From a virus: DNA of 28,061 nucleotides. The position numbers were made by a program, and so were the translations under genes. Below the pieces are notes generated by a model. It was not told where the DNA came from and ran no database searches. It worked only from the letters and a program-made list of their open reading frames with translations. The stretch spans positions 1 to 28,061 of the IMG/VR virus record IMGVR_UViG_3300020281_000104; one strand, written 5' to 3'. This document shows positions 1 to 5,871 of the stretch, in pieces. Within the stretch, counting starts at the first letter, position 1. Every line of letters begins with the position of its first letter.

Positions 1-1388
1 ATACCCCACAATACACTTGCTTGGTAGCCACTTGATGCAGGGTCTAGTCCAGCAACTAAATATAAATTTTTATATACCTGTCCTAGTGTTAAATCAGGTC
101 GCATACATTGGTCAATAATATTCATAGTAAATATTTGCGTACCTTCTACATATGCTTGATTAAAATAAACCATTTCAAATGTTTGCCTACCACCTGTAGA
201 TTCAGCAGAACGTAACCTAGACATTAACCATTTAAAACTACGTTTACCTGGCCACAACATACAATCAATATGTTCTTCTTCTAAGTGATGTGGTATTTCA
301 CATTCTAAACTATGTGATGTTTCTACAATGCTTGTAAAGTTATCTGATTCAAGTAAATGATTATATAAATCATCAGGGTGCTGTCTTGACCCAATTACAA
401 TAACAGCTGTATGTTCCTCTTTACGACTTGATAGTGTTGTTGTCCACCATTGTCTTGTACTTTCTCTTGCACCAGGTTGCATAGTAGTTTGATGGTCTTC
501 AATGTCGTCTGCAATTATTATGTCACAGTCCCTAGATAAAATCTTTCCACCTTTACCTACAGCTACCATAGTAGGTGATTTAATACCTGCTACTGTTCTT
601 GTACCTACAGTAAATTGATTTTGTGACCAGTTTTTACCTGACCTGTTATCTGGTTTAAAGCTAGTACCTGGTAAACAAAAATCTTCTTGTAACTCTTCGT
701 TAGTATCTAATACGTCAAGTACAGCAGATAGTGCATTCTTAGCTATGTCTTCGTTACCACCTACCCACATAATCCTTACATTAGGGTTTTTACATATCTG
801 ATAAACAGCAAAGTGTATTAACAATTCTGTTTTTCCGTGTCGTGGGGGTGACAGTATCAATAATTCTTTACCGTTATCTATAGAATCTATAATGTTATTT
901 ATCCAGTTAGTATGAAAAGGCGCAGTGTCATACTTTTCTCCTAGTTCTGTTTCAAAGTATCTTAGTCGGAAGTTCGAAAAATTTTCTAATGCACGTTTTG
1001 CACCTTCAGATAGTTCCCAATCTTCTGCTGCTACTTGGTTTCTAGTATCTATCTTGTAGGCAGCAAGCATGCGACTGACAGTAGCCGAAGTGCAACCAAG
1101 GAGAGAAGCTGCGTCAGCTACTGCCATATCGCCAGTGGCCACTTGTTCAGCTATTCCCTCGCTTACGAAAGCTCGGTAATACTGTCCTCGTCTAACAGAA
1201 GCGTAGTCGCCTTCGTCAGACTTACGTTCTATATTAATCGGTTTTACTTCAACTTGCTTGTTATGTCGTTTATCTCTTGCAAACTGTCTTTTCTGGCATG
1301 TAGGAGAACAAAATTTACGTTGTTTCCCTTTTAATTTTTTCCTACAACCCTCTGCTATACAGATAACATTGCTTGCGGTATCGACCAT
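1..1388 (-). CDS. terL: Terminase large subunit (partial, runs off left edge)
   Basis: Packaging motor that pumps phage DNA into the prohead and cuts it. 462 complete codons are visible and the C-terminus lies beyond base 1. Walker A SPPRHGKT is at residues 180-187, Walker B IIIADD at 290-295, and the start of the RNase H-like nuclease domain (GLDPASSG, first catalytic Asp) at 447-454. The N-terminus is unusual: a four-cysteine cluster (C10, C15, C27, C31) with a basic stretch is followed by a helix-turn-helix (about 84-112, core MAVADAASLLGCTSATVSR), before the ATPase begins. This extension could do the DNA-recognition job normally done by the small terminase subunit, for which no separate gene is visible. 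ATG at 1388 has only a weak GAAAGA ribosome site, but a strong promoter lies about 40 bases upstream. Identification is firm; the role of the N-terminal part is inference. Confidence 0.93.
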   Translation of the reverse strand, partial: MVDTASNVICIAEGCRKKLKGKQRKFCSPTCQKRQFARDKRHNKQVEVKPINIERKSDEGDYASVRRGQYYRAFVSEGIAEQVATGDMAVADAASLLGCTSATVSRMLAAYKIDTRNQVAAEDWELSEGAKRALENFSNFRLRYFETELGEKYDTAPFHTNWINNIIDSIDNGKELLILSPPRHGKTELLIHFAVYQICKNPNVRIMWVGGNEDIAKNALSAVLDVLDTNEELQEDFCLPGTSFKPDNRSGKNWSQNQFTVGTRTVAGIKSPTMVAVGKGGKILSRDCDIIIADDIEDHQTTMQPGARESTRQWWTTTLSSRKEEHTAVIVIGSRQHPDDLYNHLLESDNFTSIVETSHSLECEIPHHLEEEHIDCMLWPGKRSFKWLMSRLRSAESTGGRQTFEMVYFNQAYVEGTQIFTMNIIDQCMRPDLTLGQVYKNLYLVAGLDPASSGYQASVLWG

Positions 1389-1426
1389 TGTTTAACTATC
1401 TTTCGTTAGATGTTTGTATAGTGAGA

Positions 1427-1455
1427 ATTATATGTTATAGTAGCTCTAATTACAA
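1427..1455 (-). promoter_or_regulatory. Sigma70-type promoter for terminase / leftward late transcription
   Basis: Read on the minus strand: -35 TTGTAA (1455-1450), 17-base spacer, -10 TATAAT (1432-1427). The -10 is a perfect consensus and the spacer is optimal. Transcription would start near 1420, giving a leader of about 32 bases before the terminase ATG at 1388. Confidence 0.6.
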
Positions 1456-1581
1456 ACACTTAACACAAGTATTTTGTTACAGGTAAAGTGGTGACCGGGA
1501 CATCAAAAGCTGCTGACTGGCAAGACAGTAACGTAGAAACGCAAAAGCAGTACCCAAGGACACTAAGAAAAGGTTAAGTCA

Positions 1582-1623
1582 AAAAAAACAGGCTATGCCC
1601 GCTCCTGCCCAGAAACATTGGGC
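1582..1623 (-). terminator. Possible leftward intrinsic terminator
   Basis: On the minus strand a GCCCA/TGGGC hairpin (1623-1607) and a weaker GGCAGG/CCTGTT pairing lead directly into a run of eight T (plus-strand A-run 1581-1588). It would stop leftward transcripts coming from the early control region before they reach the terminase promoter. No leftward gene feeding it is visible, so the call is tentative. Confidence 0.3.
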
Positions 1624-1683
1624 CTTCCGAAAGATTACCAGCATATTTTATAGACCTTACGTACAATAATGTAGACAGTCAGA

Positions 1684-1713
1684 TTGACATATGGTAGTCA
1701 AATGTAATATGTA
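1684..1713 (+). promoter_or_regulatory. Candidate rightward early promoter
   Basis: TTGACA (1684-1689) is a perfect -35 box. A -10 TATGTA lies 18 bases on (1708-1713), with TAATAT at 1705-1710 as an alternative at a poor 15-base spacing. The -35 overlaps a TTGAC-N8-GTCAA inverted repeat, which could be an operator. It is correctly placed to drive the early operon starting at 1937. Confidence 0.4.
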
Positions 1714-1748
1714 CACACAATAACAATAGCTTATGTAAACTTTATATG

Positions 1749-1806
1749 TATACAGTATATAATCCTTCTACTGTCCCATAGGACAGAAGGATATATACAG
1801 TATATA
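1749..1806 (+). promoter_or_regulatory. Twin palindromic repeats flanking a bulged hairpin (H0)
   Basis: TATACAGTATATA occurs at 1749-1761 and again at 1794-1806; its core TATACAGTATA is nearly palindromic, like a dimeric operator site. Between the copies is a hairpin: TCCTTCT (1763-1769) pairs with AGAAGGA (1785-1791), three unpaired bases ACT (1770-1772), GTCC/GGAC (1773-1776/1781-1784), loop CATA. A TATAAT box overlaps at 1758-1763. The 7 bp + 3-base bulge + 4 bp + tetraloop plan matches the hairpins at 1881, 2115, 2425 and 2723. Confidence 0.55.
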
Positions 1807-1880
1807 CTTTTAAATACAGCCATATGTAGTTTAATTACATACCTATGAACTGTTATGAAATCTATACAATAACAATATAT

Positions 1881-1930
1881 CTTTCTGTTCGAAAGACTGC
1901 TGACTTGCGAGTCAGCCTTCCGACAGAAAG
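1881..1930 (+). promoter_or_regulatory. Bulged hairpin H1 directly upstream of the 1937 gene
   Basis: CTTTCTGT (1881-1888) pairs with ACAGAAAG (1923-1930). CGAAAG pairs with CTTCCG with one mismatch (1890-1895/1917-1922). Three bases ACT (1896-1898) bulge, then GCTGACT pairs with AGTCAGC (1899-1905/1910-1916) around a TGCG loop. The 3' arm itself supplies part of the AAAGGA ribosome site, so folding could control translation of the next gene. Confidence 0.6.
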
Positions 1931-1936
1931 GATATT

Positions 1937-2107
1937 ATGATAAATAATATAATTACTATGAAGTGGCGTTATCCTAGATATTTACGCTGGTACTGGGGTA
2001 GAAATAAATATAGATTACAGCGTAAAGCACGTTTCCAACTATGGCGTTTAAAGATAACTATATTAATTTATAGCGATGCTTTACGCCTTTGGTTAAACGA
2101 TAAGTAA
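1937..2107 (+). CDS. Small basic Trp/Arg-rich protein, 56 aa
   Basis: First gene of the early operon and not recognised. ATG follows AGAAAGGA at good spacing; an internal ATG at 1958 is possible. The protein is strongly basic and aromatic (many W, R, K and Y; for example WRYPRYLRWYWGR at residues 9-21), with a C-terminal helix that looks amphipathic. This composition would suit nucleic-acid or membrane binding, or a small host-takeover protein, but that is inference. Hairpins H1 and H2 bracket the gene. Confidence 0.6.
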   Translation: MINNIITMKWRYPRYLRWYWGRNKYRLQRKARFQLWRLKITILIYSDALRLWLNDK

Positions 2108-2114
2108 TTATCAA

Positions 2115-2149
2115 TCAGTATTCTGCTGACACTTGTGTCAGAATACTGA
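2115..2149 (+). promoter_or_regulatory. Bulged CTTG hairpin H2
   Basis: TCAGTATT (2115-2122) pairs with AATACTGA (2142-2149); CTG (2123-2125) bulges; CTGACA pairs with TGTCAG (2126-2131/2136-2141) around CTTG. The outer stem extends as TCA/TGA with one mismatch. It is followed by the small palindrome GATACTTATTAAGTATC and then the AAAGAAAGGAA ribosome site of the 2195 gene. Confidence 0.6.
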
Positions 2150-2194
2150 CTGATACTTATTAAGTATCTTATCTATTTAAAGAAAGGAATTACA

Positions 2195-2416
2195 ATGGAT
2201 AAATTTAAAACTAAAAAACTATGTACAGTATGTATGTATCCAATCGTCTTTAAGAAAGACGCTTATTGGAAACCAGCCAACAATGGCAAAACATACCCAT
2301 TAAACATACACTATGGCGAATGTTCGACCAAAGTGTATCTTAATGGCGAAAATGCTTGGGAAGTATCCAAGCGTAATGTTTCCAAGGTACAACAACTTAA
2401 ACTTATGTTTAGGTAA
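2195..2416 (+). CDS. Small zinc-finger-like protein, 73 aa
   Basis: Not assignable to a named family. C10-x2-C13 and H39-x3-C43 (HYGEC) give four plausible zinc ligands in a treble-clef or zinc-ribbon arrangement; the rest is basic (K/R-rich at both ends). ATG follows AAAGAAAGGAATTACA. It is probably a nucleic-acid-binding or host-interaction factor, one of several Cys-cluster mini-proteins in this operon. It stands between hairpins H2 and H3. Confidence 0.75.
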   Translation: MDKFKTKKLCTVCMYPIVFKKDAYWKPANNGKTYPLNIHYGECSTKVYLNGENAWEVSKRNVSKVQQLKLMFR

Positions 2417-2424
2417 TTATCTTA

Positions 2425-2457
2425 CTGCCTTCAGCAGACTCTTGAGTCTGAAGGCAG
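2425..2457 (+). promoter_or_regulatory. Bulged CTTG hairpin H3
   Basis: CTGCCTTC (2425-2432) pairs with GAAGGCAG (2450-2457); AGC (2433-2435) bulges; AGACT pairs with AGTCT (2436-2440/2445-2449) around CTTG (2441-2444). A ribosome site GAAAGGA and the ATG at 2480 follow within about 20 bases. Confidence 0.62.
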
Positions 2458-2479
2458 AAAGATAGTTATAGAAAGGATA

Positions 2480-2563
2480 ATGATGATAACTATGGGAATA
2501 GATAAATATTGTATGTGGTGTGAACTACCAGAATATGACAAAGATTGTCATTGCTGGGAGTAA
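2480..2563 (+). CDS. Cys-rich micro-protein, 27 aa
   Basis: ATG ATG after a strong GAAAGGATA ribosome site; ends two bases before the next start. The product has CMWC (C11, C14) and CHC (C23, C25), enough to bind one metal ion. Small size leaves some doubt, but the ribosome site, the tight spacing to the following gene and the motif shared with its neighbours argue that it is translated. Confidence 0.5.
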   Translation: MMITMGIDKYCMWCELPEYDKDCHCWE

Positions 2564-2565
2564 TA

Positions 2566-2712
2566 ATGAATAATGTAGTATTTTGCACGAAGTGCAATAA
2601 AAAATGTACCGATTCGCCTTGGCGAACTTGGGTTGGCTATGAATCAGTTGACCCAGTTGTATATGCTTATGTATGTAGTATCGAATGCTACAATAAATCG
2701 GATATGTTTTAA
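2566..2712 (+). CDS. Zinc-finger-like micro-protein, 48 aa
   Basis: C7-x2-C10 (CTKC) with C14, then C37-x3-C41 (CSIEC) form a treble-clef-like ligand set; the middle holds WRTWVGY. The ATG is two bases after the stop of the 27-residue gene, so it is probably translationally coupled to it. The spacing of the cysteine pairs resembles MYM/FCS-type fingers, but the family is not certain. Confidence 0.6.
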   Translation: MNNVVFCTKCNKKCTDSPWRTWVGYESVDPVVYAYVCSIECYNKSDMF

Positions 2713-2722
2713 TATGTATCAC

Positions 2723-2757
2723 TCAGTTGTCTGTAGACTCTTGAGTCAGACAACTGA
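2723..2757 (+). promoter_or_regulatory. Bulged CTTG hairpin H4
   Basis: TCAGTTGTCTG (2723-2733) pairs with CAGACAACTGA (2747-2757); TAG (2734-2736) bulges; ACT pairs with AGT (2737-2739/2744-2746) around CTTG (2740-2743). It precedes the 2821 gene by about 60 bases of very AT-rich DNA (ATATATATAGATAATATATATG). Confidence 0.62.
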
Positions 2758-2820
2758 CTGATATATATAGATAATATATATGTCAAGACATAAAAACGAA
2801 ATATAATGAAAGGAGTTATT

Positions 2821-3093
2821 ATGTCAAAACCAATGAACCCAGTAGTGTGTGGAATTACTGGTAAAACATTAACCGAATGGCGTGAGCGCACATTCGTGCA
2901 AAGATACATTAATGGTTCTTTGCAAACAATTCCACTTTACCTTGATGTAAACGAGGTAATAGCATTGCATAAGCAATCACCAACATATATCGCCAAGAAA
3001 GCTGGCGATAGTGCAGAGGCATCTGCACAAGCTACCGAGGAAGTAGCTGAAACCAAGAATGAGGAAGTTCTTGAGGAAGTTGCACCCTATTAA
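2821..3093 (+). CDS. Hypothetical early protein with acidic Ala/Glu tail, 90 aa
   Basis: Start placed at ATG 2821 because AAAGGAG lies 7-8 bases upstream; an in-frame ATG at 2806 would put that site inside the gene. The N-terminal half (residues 1-58) looks like a small globular domain containing CGITGKTLTEWRER. The C-terminal third is low complexity (Ala/Glu/Thr, net acidic). No family recognised. It is followed by a structured leader for the next gene. Confidence 0.75.
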   Translation: MSKPMNPVVCGITGKTLTEWRERTFVQRYINGSLQTIPLYLDVNEVIALHKQSPTYIAKKAGDSAEASAQATEEVAETKNEEVLEEVAPY

Positions 3094-3105
3094 AAACCAA
3101 TAGGT

Positions 3106-3249
3106 TTTACACTCCCTATGTTCTATAATGTAGGGAGAGTAAAGTCTATATGTATATAGACTTGATAGGATAAATTAGCCATTTATACTATCGGCTAGGA
3201 CTCTATGGCGAGTGAGATAAAAAACAATAGCAAACTATGCATCCTAGCC
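3106..3249 (+). promoter_or_regulatory. Structured leader with three consecutive hairpins
   Basis: (a) TTTACACTCCCTA (3106-3118) pairs with TAGGGAGAGTAAA (3131-3143) with one mismatch and a 12-base loop. (b) AAGTCTATA/TATAGACTT (3142-3150/3155-3163) around TGTA, perfect. (c) GGCTAGGA (3193-3200) pairs with TCCTAGCC (3242-3249), perfect, enclosing 41 bases. It ends about 12 bases before the ribosome site of the 3274 gene. No T-run follows any of the stems, so a leader or small RNA is more likely than a terminator. Confidence 0.5.
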
Positions 3250-3273
3250 AACGATGATACGAAAGGAAAAACT

Positions 3274-3486
3274 ATGGACATAGTAGAAGTTAGTAAAGCA
3301 TTCGATACGCTAAGGCCATTACTTAATGACTTTGATATGGAACAACTTAAAAGACAAGTTGGAAATGCAGTCATTAAGTTCCATGAAGATAAGGCAGAAA
3401 ATAAATATAATGATGACCTTAATTTCTTGGGTATTGATATGACATTAAATACTAATGAAAGTGATTACGTAGACATTCCATTTTAA
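3274..3486 (+). CDS. Hypothetical early protein, 70 aa
   Basis: Start chosen at ATG 3274 because GAAAGGA lies 7-8 bases upstream; the frame is open back to 3205, but that part is occupied by the long inverted repeat ending at 3249. The product (MDIVEVSKAFDTLRPLLNDF...) is acidic and largely helical, with no cysteine cluster and no recognised family. Confidence 0.7.
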   Translation: MDIVEVSKAFDTLRPLLNDFDMEQLKRQVGNAVIKFHEDKAENKYNDDLNFLGIDMTLNTNESDYVDIPF

Positions 3487-3519
3487 TTAGCCAGAGTAAT
3501 AGCTAATGGAAGGAAAGAT

Positions 3520-3663
3520 ATGCGATTCGAATTAATGTCGGAATATCTAACACACGTACATCAACATTGGATGGATACAGCTAACCCAACTAATGAAGAA
3601 ATTAATATAGCTGAAGACTACTATATAATTCTAAAGAACTTTATCTTTAGAAACGTTAGGTAG
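3520..3663 (+). CDS. Hypothetical micro-protein, 47 aa
   Basis: ATG after GAAGGAAAGAT. Mostly helical, with an acidic middle and a hydrophobic/basic C-terminus (IILKNFIFRNVR). Not recognised. The stop codon lies eight bases before the next hairpin (H5). Confidence 0.6.
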   Translation: MRFELMSEYLTHVHQHWMDTANPTNEEINIAEDYYIILKNFIFRNVR

Positions 3664-3671
3664 TCTTAGTT

Positions 3672-3712
3672 TACTTCTGTCGTTGTTAACTTATATATCA
3701 ACGACAGAAGTA
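3672..3712 (+). promoter_or_regulatory. Long perfect hairpin H5 with conserved loop
   Basis: TACTTCTGTCGTTG (3672-3685) pairs perfectly (14 bp) with 3699-3712; loop TTAACTTATATAT (13 bases). TATATAAGAAAGGAAATTATG follows at once: the stem ends about six bases before the ribosome site of the 3729 gene. No T-run, so not a terminator. Confidence 0.65.
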
Positions 3713-3728
3713 TATAAGAAAGGAAATT

Positions 3729-3983
3729 ATGAGTATAGAAGAACAATTACAAGCTATAAACAAAAGAATCAATATGTTAGGTAATGTGCAAATGACACTA
3801 GTTGACCACTTTACTGCTAACGATAATGATTTAATGCGTAAACTTATGGCAGCAATGCTGTCAAATGATACATTCAGAGATGATTTCACAACTCATCTTA
3901 ATAATTTAAATGCACCAGATGACGTAAAATTATTTATGACAGAGGTAAATGAATTTATGTTATCACTAAAAGAGGAGGAATAA
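3729..3983 (+). CDS. Hypothetical early protein, 84 aa
   Basis: ATG follows AGAAAGGAAATT. Helical and acidic, starting SIEEQLQAINKRINMLG with a heptad-like pattern, so possibly an oligomeric coiled coil. No recognised family. The stop codon lies one base before the ATG of the next gene, and AGAGGAGGAA at the end of this gene is the ribosome site for it. Confidence 0.75.
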   Translation: MSIEEQLQAINKRINMLGNVQMTLVDHFTANDNDLMRKLMAAMLSNDTFRDDFTTHLNNLNAPDDVKLFMTEVNEFMLSLKEEE

Positions 3984-3984
3984 T

Positions 3985-4578
3985 ATGCCTAATTGGACAT
4001 ATAATACAGTAGAAATAACAGGTTCTGTAGAAAATATACAGAACTTTTTGGACTTAGTAAAAGTTACTGATGACAAAGGTGTTAGTTGGTATGACTTTAC
4101 ACAATGTAATCCAATACCAGATGACTTAAGAAATATACACCAAGGTGGTGCAACCATTGACGGTGTAAGATACGATGCTTGGTATGAAGACGAAGATGGT
4201 AAAAGACCTATGATGGATATGGTAAAAGATAGATTAATAAAAGACTATGGTACATATCAACCAATTGACTGGCAGTATCTTAACTGGGGTACAAAATGGG
4301 GTGATTGTGATACAACTTTAATATCAGATACTATTACAAAAGATAATAGAGAAGTTGTTTTTCAATTTGATTCAGCATGGGGAGAACCATTTAGATTACT
4401 TAATGATATAGCAATTAAATTTAACTTAACAATTGTTAATTCATGGGATATAGAATTAGGTAATGGTGATGGTATATCAGAGTATCCTTGGACACCAGAA
4501 GATACTGAGCGTATATATAACGAGTATGAAAAATCAATGCAAGAAATGCATGAAAAAGTTAAAGAGATAACAGAATAA
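3985..4578 (+). CDS. DUF1281/Api92-like (YubB ferredoxin-like) protein, 197 aa
   Basis: The N-terminus MPNWTYNTVEITGS is the hallmark of the Api92/YubB (DUF1281) family, usually M-x-N-W-x-x-N, found on phages and plasmids. The family has a ferredoxin-like alpha/beta fold; its molecular function is not established. Other family-like features are the WYDF and CNPIP segment (about residues 34-43), repeated Trp residues and the central AWYEDED and NWGTKW motifs (NWGTKW about 99-104). A strong AGAGGAGG ribosome site lies within the preceding gene. The stop overlaps the next ATG by one base. Confidence 0.8.
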   Translation: MPNWTYNTVEITGSVENIQNFLDLVKVTDDKGVSWYDFTQCNPIPDDLRNIHQGGATIDGVRYDAWYEDEDGKRPMMDMVKDRLIKDYGTYQPIDWQYLNWGTKWGDCDTTLISDTITKDNREVVFQFDSAWGEPFRLLNDIAIKFNLTIVNSWDIELGNGDGISEYPWTPEDTERIYNEYEKSMQEMHEKVKEITE

Positions 4579-4784
4579 TGTCATCAGAATATATATATGA
4601 ATATGTTGATGAAAATTTAAAACAAGATGAAAACAGTTTAACTGTAGATTTTTATTTTAAATCCGATGTTAGTAAGGACGAAGCGATAGAATTAATAGAT
4701 AAGATAATAGACAAAGTTGACGCTAAAAAAATGATAGGACATAAACCTACAATTTTTGTTAAATCACCATGGTGTGATGAATAA
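4578..4784 (+). CDS. Hypothetical acidic protein, 68 aa
   Basis: Starts in the TAATG overlap with the DUF1281-like gene, so the two are translated together and may act together. Acidic, with a likely alpha/beta pattern (SLTVDFYFKSDVSKDEAI; later TIFVKSPWC). No family recognised. Last gene before a 330-base gene-free stretch. Confidence 0.72.
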   Translation: MSSEYIYEYVDENLKQDENSLTVDFYFKSDVSKDEAIELIDKIIDKVDAKKMIGHKPTIFVKSPWCDE

Positions 4785-4800
4785 ATGTGGCTGAAACGCA

Positions 4801-4999
4801 TGGCTATCTACATGCTGGAATTAGTACTAAGCCAGCTATCACGCAAGTGATAACCATATGTAGATAGCTTGTAGCACATAGTTTGAAACTTGATAGTTAA
4901 GTCTGAACAAGTACAGATAATTGTGTGTTACAAGCTATTTATGTATTAGATACTACGAACTGTATGCTATGGCGTGCTGTAGTTAGGTGGAAGTATCTA
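4801..4999 (+). ncRNA. Structured non-coding RNA candidate (three-way junction plus two stems)
   Basis: The 4785-5113 stretch has no supported gene. Helices seen by eye: P1 GCTATCTACAT (4803-4813) with 4858-4868, 11 bp perfect. Inside it, P2 GCTGG/CCAGC (4814-4818/4832-4836) and P3 TATCAC/GTGATA (4837-4842/4847-4852) capped by GCAA, a GNRA tetraloop. P1, P2 and P3 abut without unpaired bases on the 5' side. P4 is 13 positions long (4866-4878/4924-4936) with one G.U pair and shares 4866-4868 with P1, so the two helices compete at their ends. P5 TAGATACT/AGTATCTA (4947-4954/4992-4999) has an inner AACT/AGTT stem. A short GGAAGG/CCTTCC pairing (5033-5038/5063-5068) and hairpin H6 follow. It could be a free RNA or a long regulatory leader for the 5114 gene. 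Confidence 0.6.
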
Positions 5000-5066
5000 C
5001 AAAGATAGCAATATACGTACACAACTGATGGGGGAAGGAGAAGTACATAGCCCTGTTCACAACCTT

Positions 5067-5108
5067 CCTTCTGTCAGTTGTTTACCTTTATATCAACTGA
5101 CAGAAAGG
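5067..5108 (+). promoter_or_regulatory. Long hairpin H6 with conserved loop
   Basis: TTCTGTCAGTTG (5069-5080) pairs with CAACTGACAGAA (5094-5105), 12 bp; the flanking CC/GG also pair if one A is bulged. The loop TTTACCTTTATAT is 13 bases and nearly the same as in H5. The 3' arm runs into the AGAAAGGAA ribosome site of the 5114 gene, so folding should limit its translation. Confidence 0.65.
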
Positions 5109-5113
5109 AAACT

Positions 5114-5554
5114 ATGAATCATATACACGTAACTCAAGTACCTAACAAGGAATATGAAGTACAAGTGGCATTCTATAATATTGATAGTCATGATGACAAA
5201 CCTACATTTAATGAACCAGATGTATGGCAAGTTATAGTGCCAAGTAGTAGTGCTATGAACGCAATTACTACAGCAATGCATATCATTCAGATAAGCAGAG
5301 CAGAAACAATGACGAACTTCATGCAACCTGTTGATGGTAAAATGACGTTTACAATTGACGAAATAGAAACAATAAGACAAGCAGCTGAAGACGCAGATGT
5401 CTTTAAAGCTTGGCTTGATATAGAACCTACATCTATACAAGTATGTTTAGTAGATGACGTAGAGAAACTACGTAGCATGACACTAGGTGTACTTAGCCAG
5501 AAAATGGAAGACGTAGGTAATGAAGCAGAAGAATACCTAAAGGAGCAAGAATGA
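5114..5554 (+). CDS. Hypothetical early protein, 146 aa
   Basis: Start chosen at ATG 5114, seven bases after AGAAAGGA; the frame is open back to 5078, but that segment is hairpin H6. The first 85 residues look like a beta-rich domain (HIHVTQVPNKEYEVQVAFYN, then VWQVIVPSSS); the C-terminal half is acidic and helical. No family recognised. The last bases overlap the next ATG (ATGA). The upstream structured RNA could regulate it. Confidence 0.72.
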   Translation: MNHIHVTQVPNKEYEVQVAFYNIDSHDDKPTFNEPDVWQVIVPSSSAMNAITTAMHIIQISRAETMTNFMQPVDGKMTFTIDEIETIRQAAEDADVFKAWLDIEPTSIQVCLVDDVEKLRSMTLGVLSQKMEDVGNEAEEYLKEQE

Positions 5555-5859
5555 CACTACCAAATGGTATGTATCCTGCTACTCCACCACCAGTTAGTAC
5601 AAGTGAACGTGGTAAGAAACCTAGTTTACTAACTAATGAAGTGGCACAAGTATTGTTAGGTAATCCAAATACATGGTATGTAATTGGTAAATCTGACAAA
5701 TGGATTAGTGGGGTAAAACATAATATAGAGTCTATGACTCAAAGAAATATAGCACACCTAGCAGCTGTAGGTAGGTTTGTTATAAAGCAAAGGAAAAATA
5801 CAGATACAAATATGGTTGACATATATTGTAAATTTATAACTAAAGATGAGGAAGAATAG
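5551..5859 (+). CDS. Hypothetical early protein, 102 aa
   Basis: Four-base ATGA overlap with the preceding gene, with AAGGAGCAAG as ribosome site. Starts with a Pro-rich segment (PATPPPVSTSERGKKP), followed by a compact domain (residues 25-95) with alternating helix and strand. No recognised motif. It lies directly upstream of the AAA ATPase, but a link in function is not shown. Confidence 0.72.
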   Translation: MTLPNGMYPATPPPVSTSERGKKPSLLTNEVAQVLLGNPNTWYVIGKSDKWISGVKHNIESMTQRNIAHLAAVGRFVIKQRKNTDTNMVDIYCKFITKDEEE

Positions 5860-5871
5860 AAAGGATAAATT

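Larger units (their letters stand above)
1389..1936. other. Divergent intergenic control region, 548 bases, no convincing gene
   Basis: Separates the leftward terminase from the rightward early operon. It holds the terminase promoter, a candidate rightward promoter (1684-1713), a 12-base direct repeat ACAATAACAATA (1717-1728 and 1866-1877), a 13-base direct repeat TATACAGTATATA (1749-1761 and 1794-1806) flanking a bulged hairpin, and a second bulged hairpin at 1881-1930. A patch at about 1488-1640 is richer in G+C than its surroundings and contains only tiny frames, for example GTG at 1488 (about 29 residues) and ATG at 1594 (24 residues, MPAPAQKHWAFRK...). Neither has a Shine-Dalgarno sequence, so they are not called as genes. 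The patch could instead encode a small RNA. Confidence 0.6.

Noticed and set aside
1035-1334. 99-residue plus-strand frame
   Set aside because: It is the reverse strand of the terminase N-terminus, which has clear zinc and HTH motifs; no ribosome site.
4800-4850. 16-residue frame (ATG 4800) inside the 4801-4999 RNA
   Set aside because: No ribosome site, and the bases are used in the P1-P3 helices.
5028-5117. About 29-residue frame from ATG 5028
   Set aside because: Runs through hairpin H6 without a suitable ribosome site; the 5114 start is far better supported.
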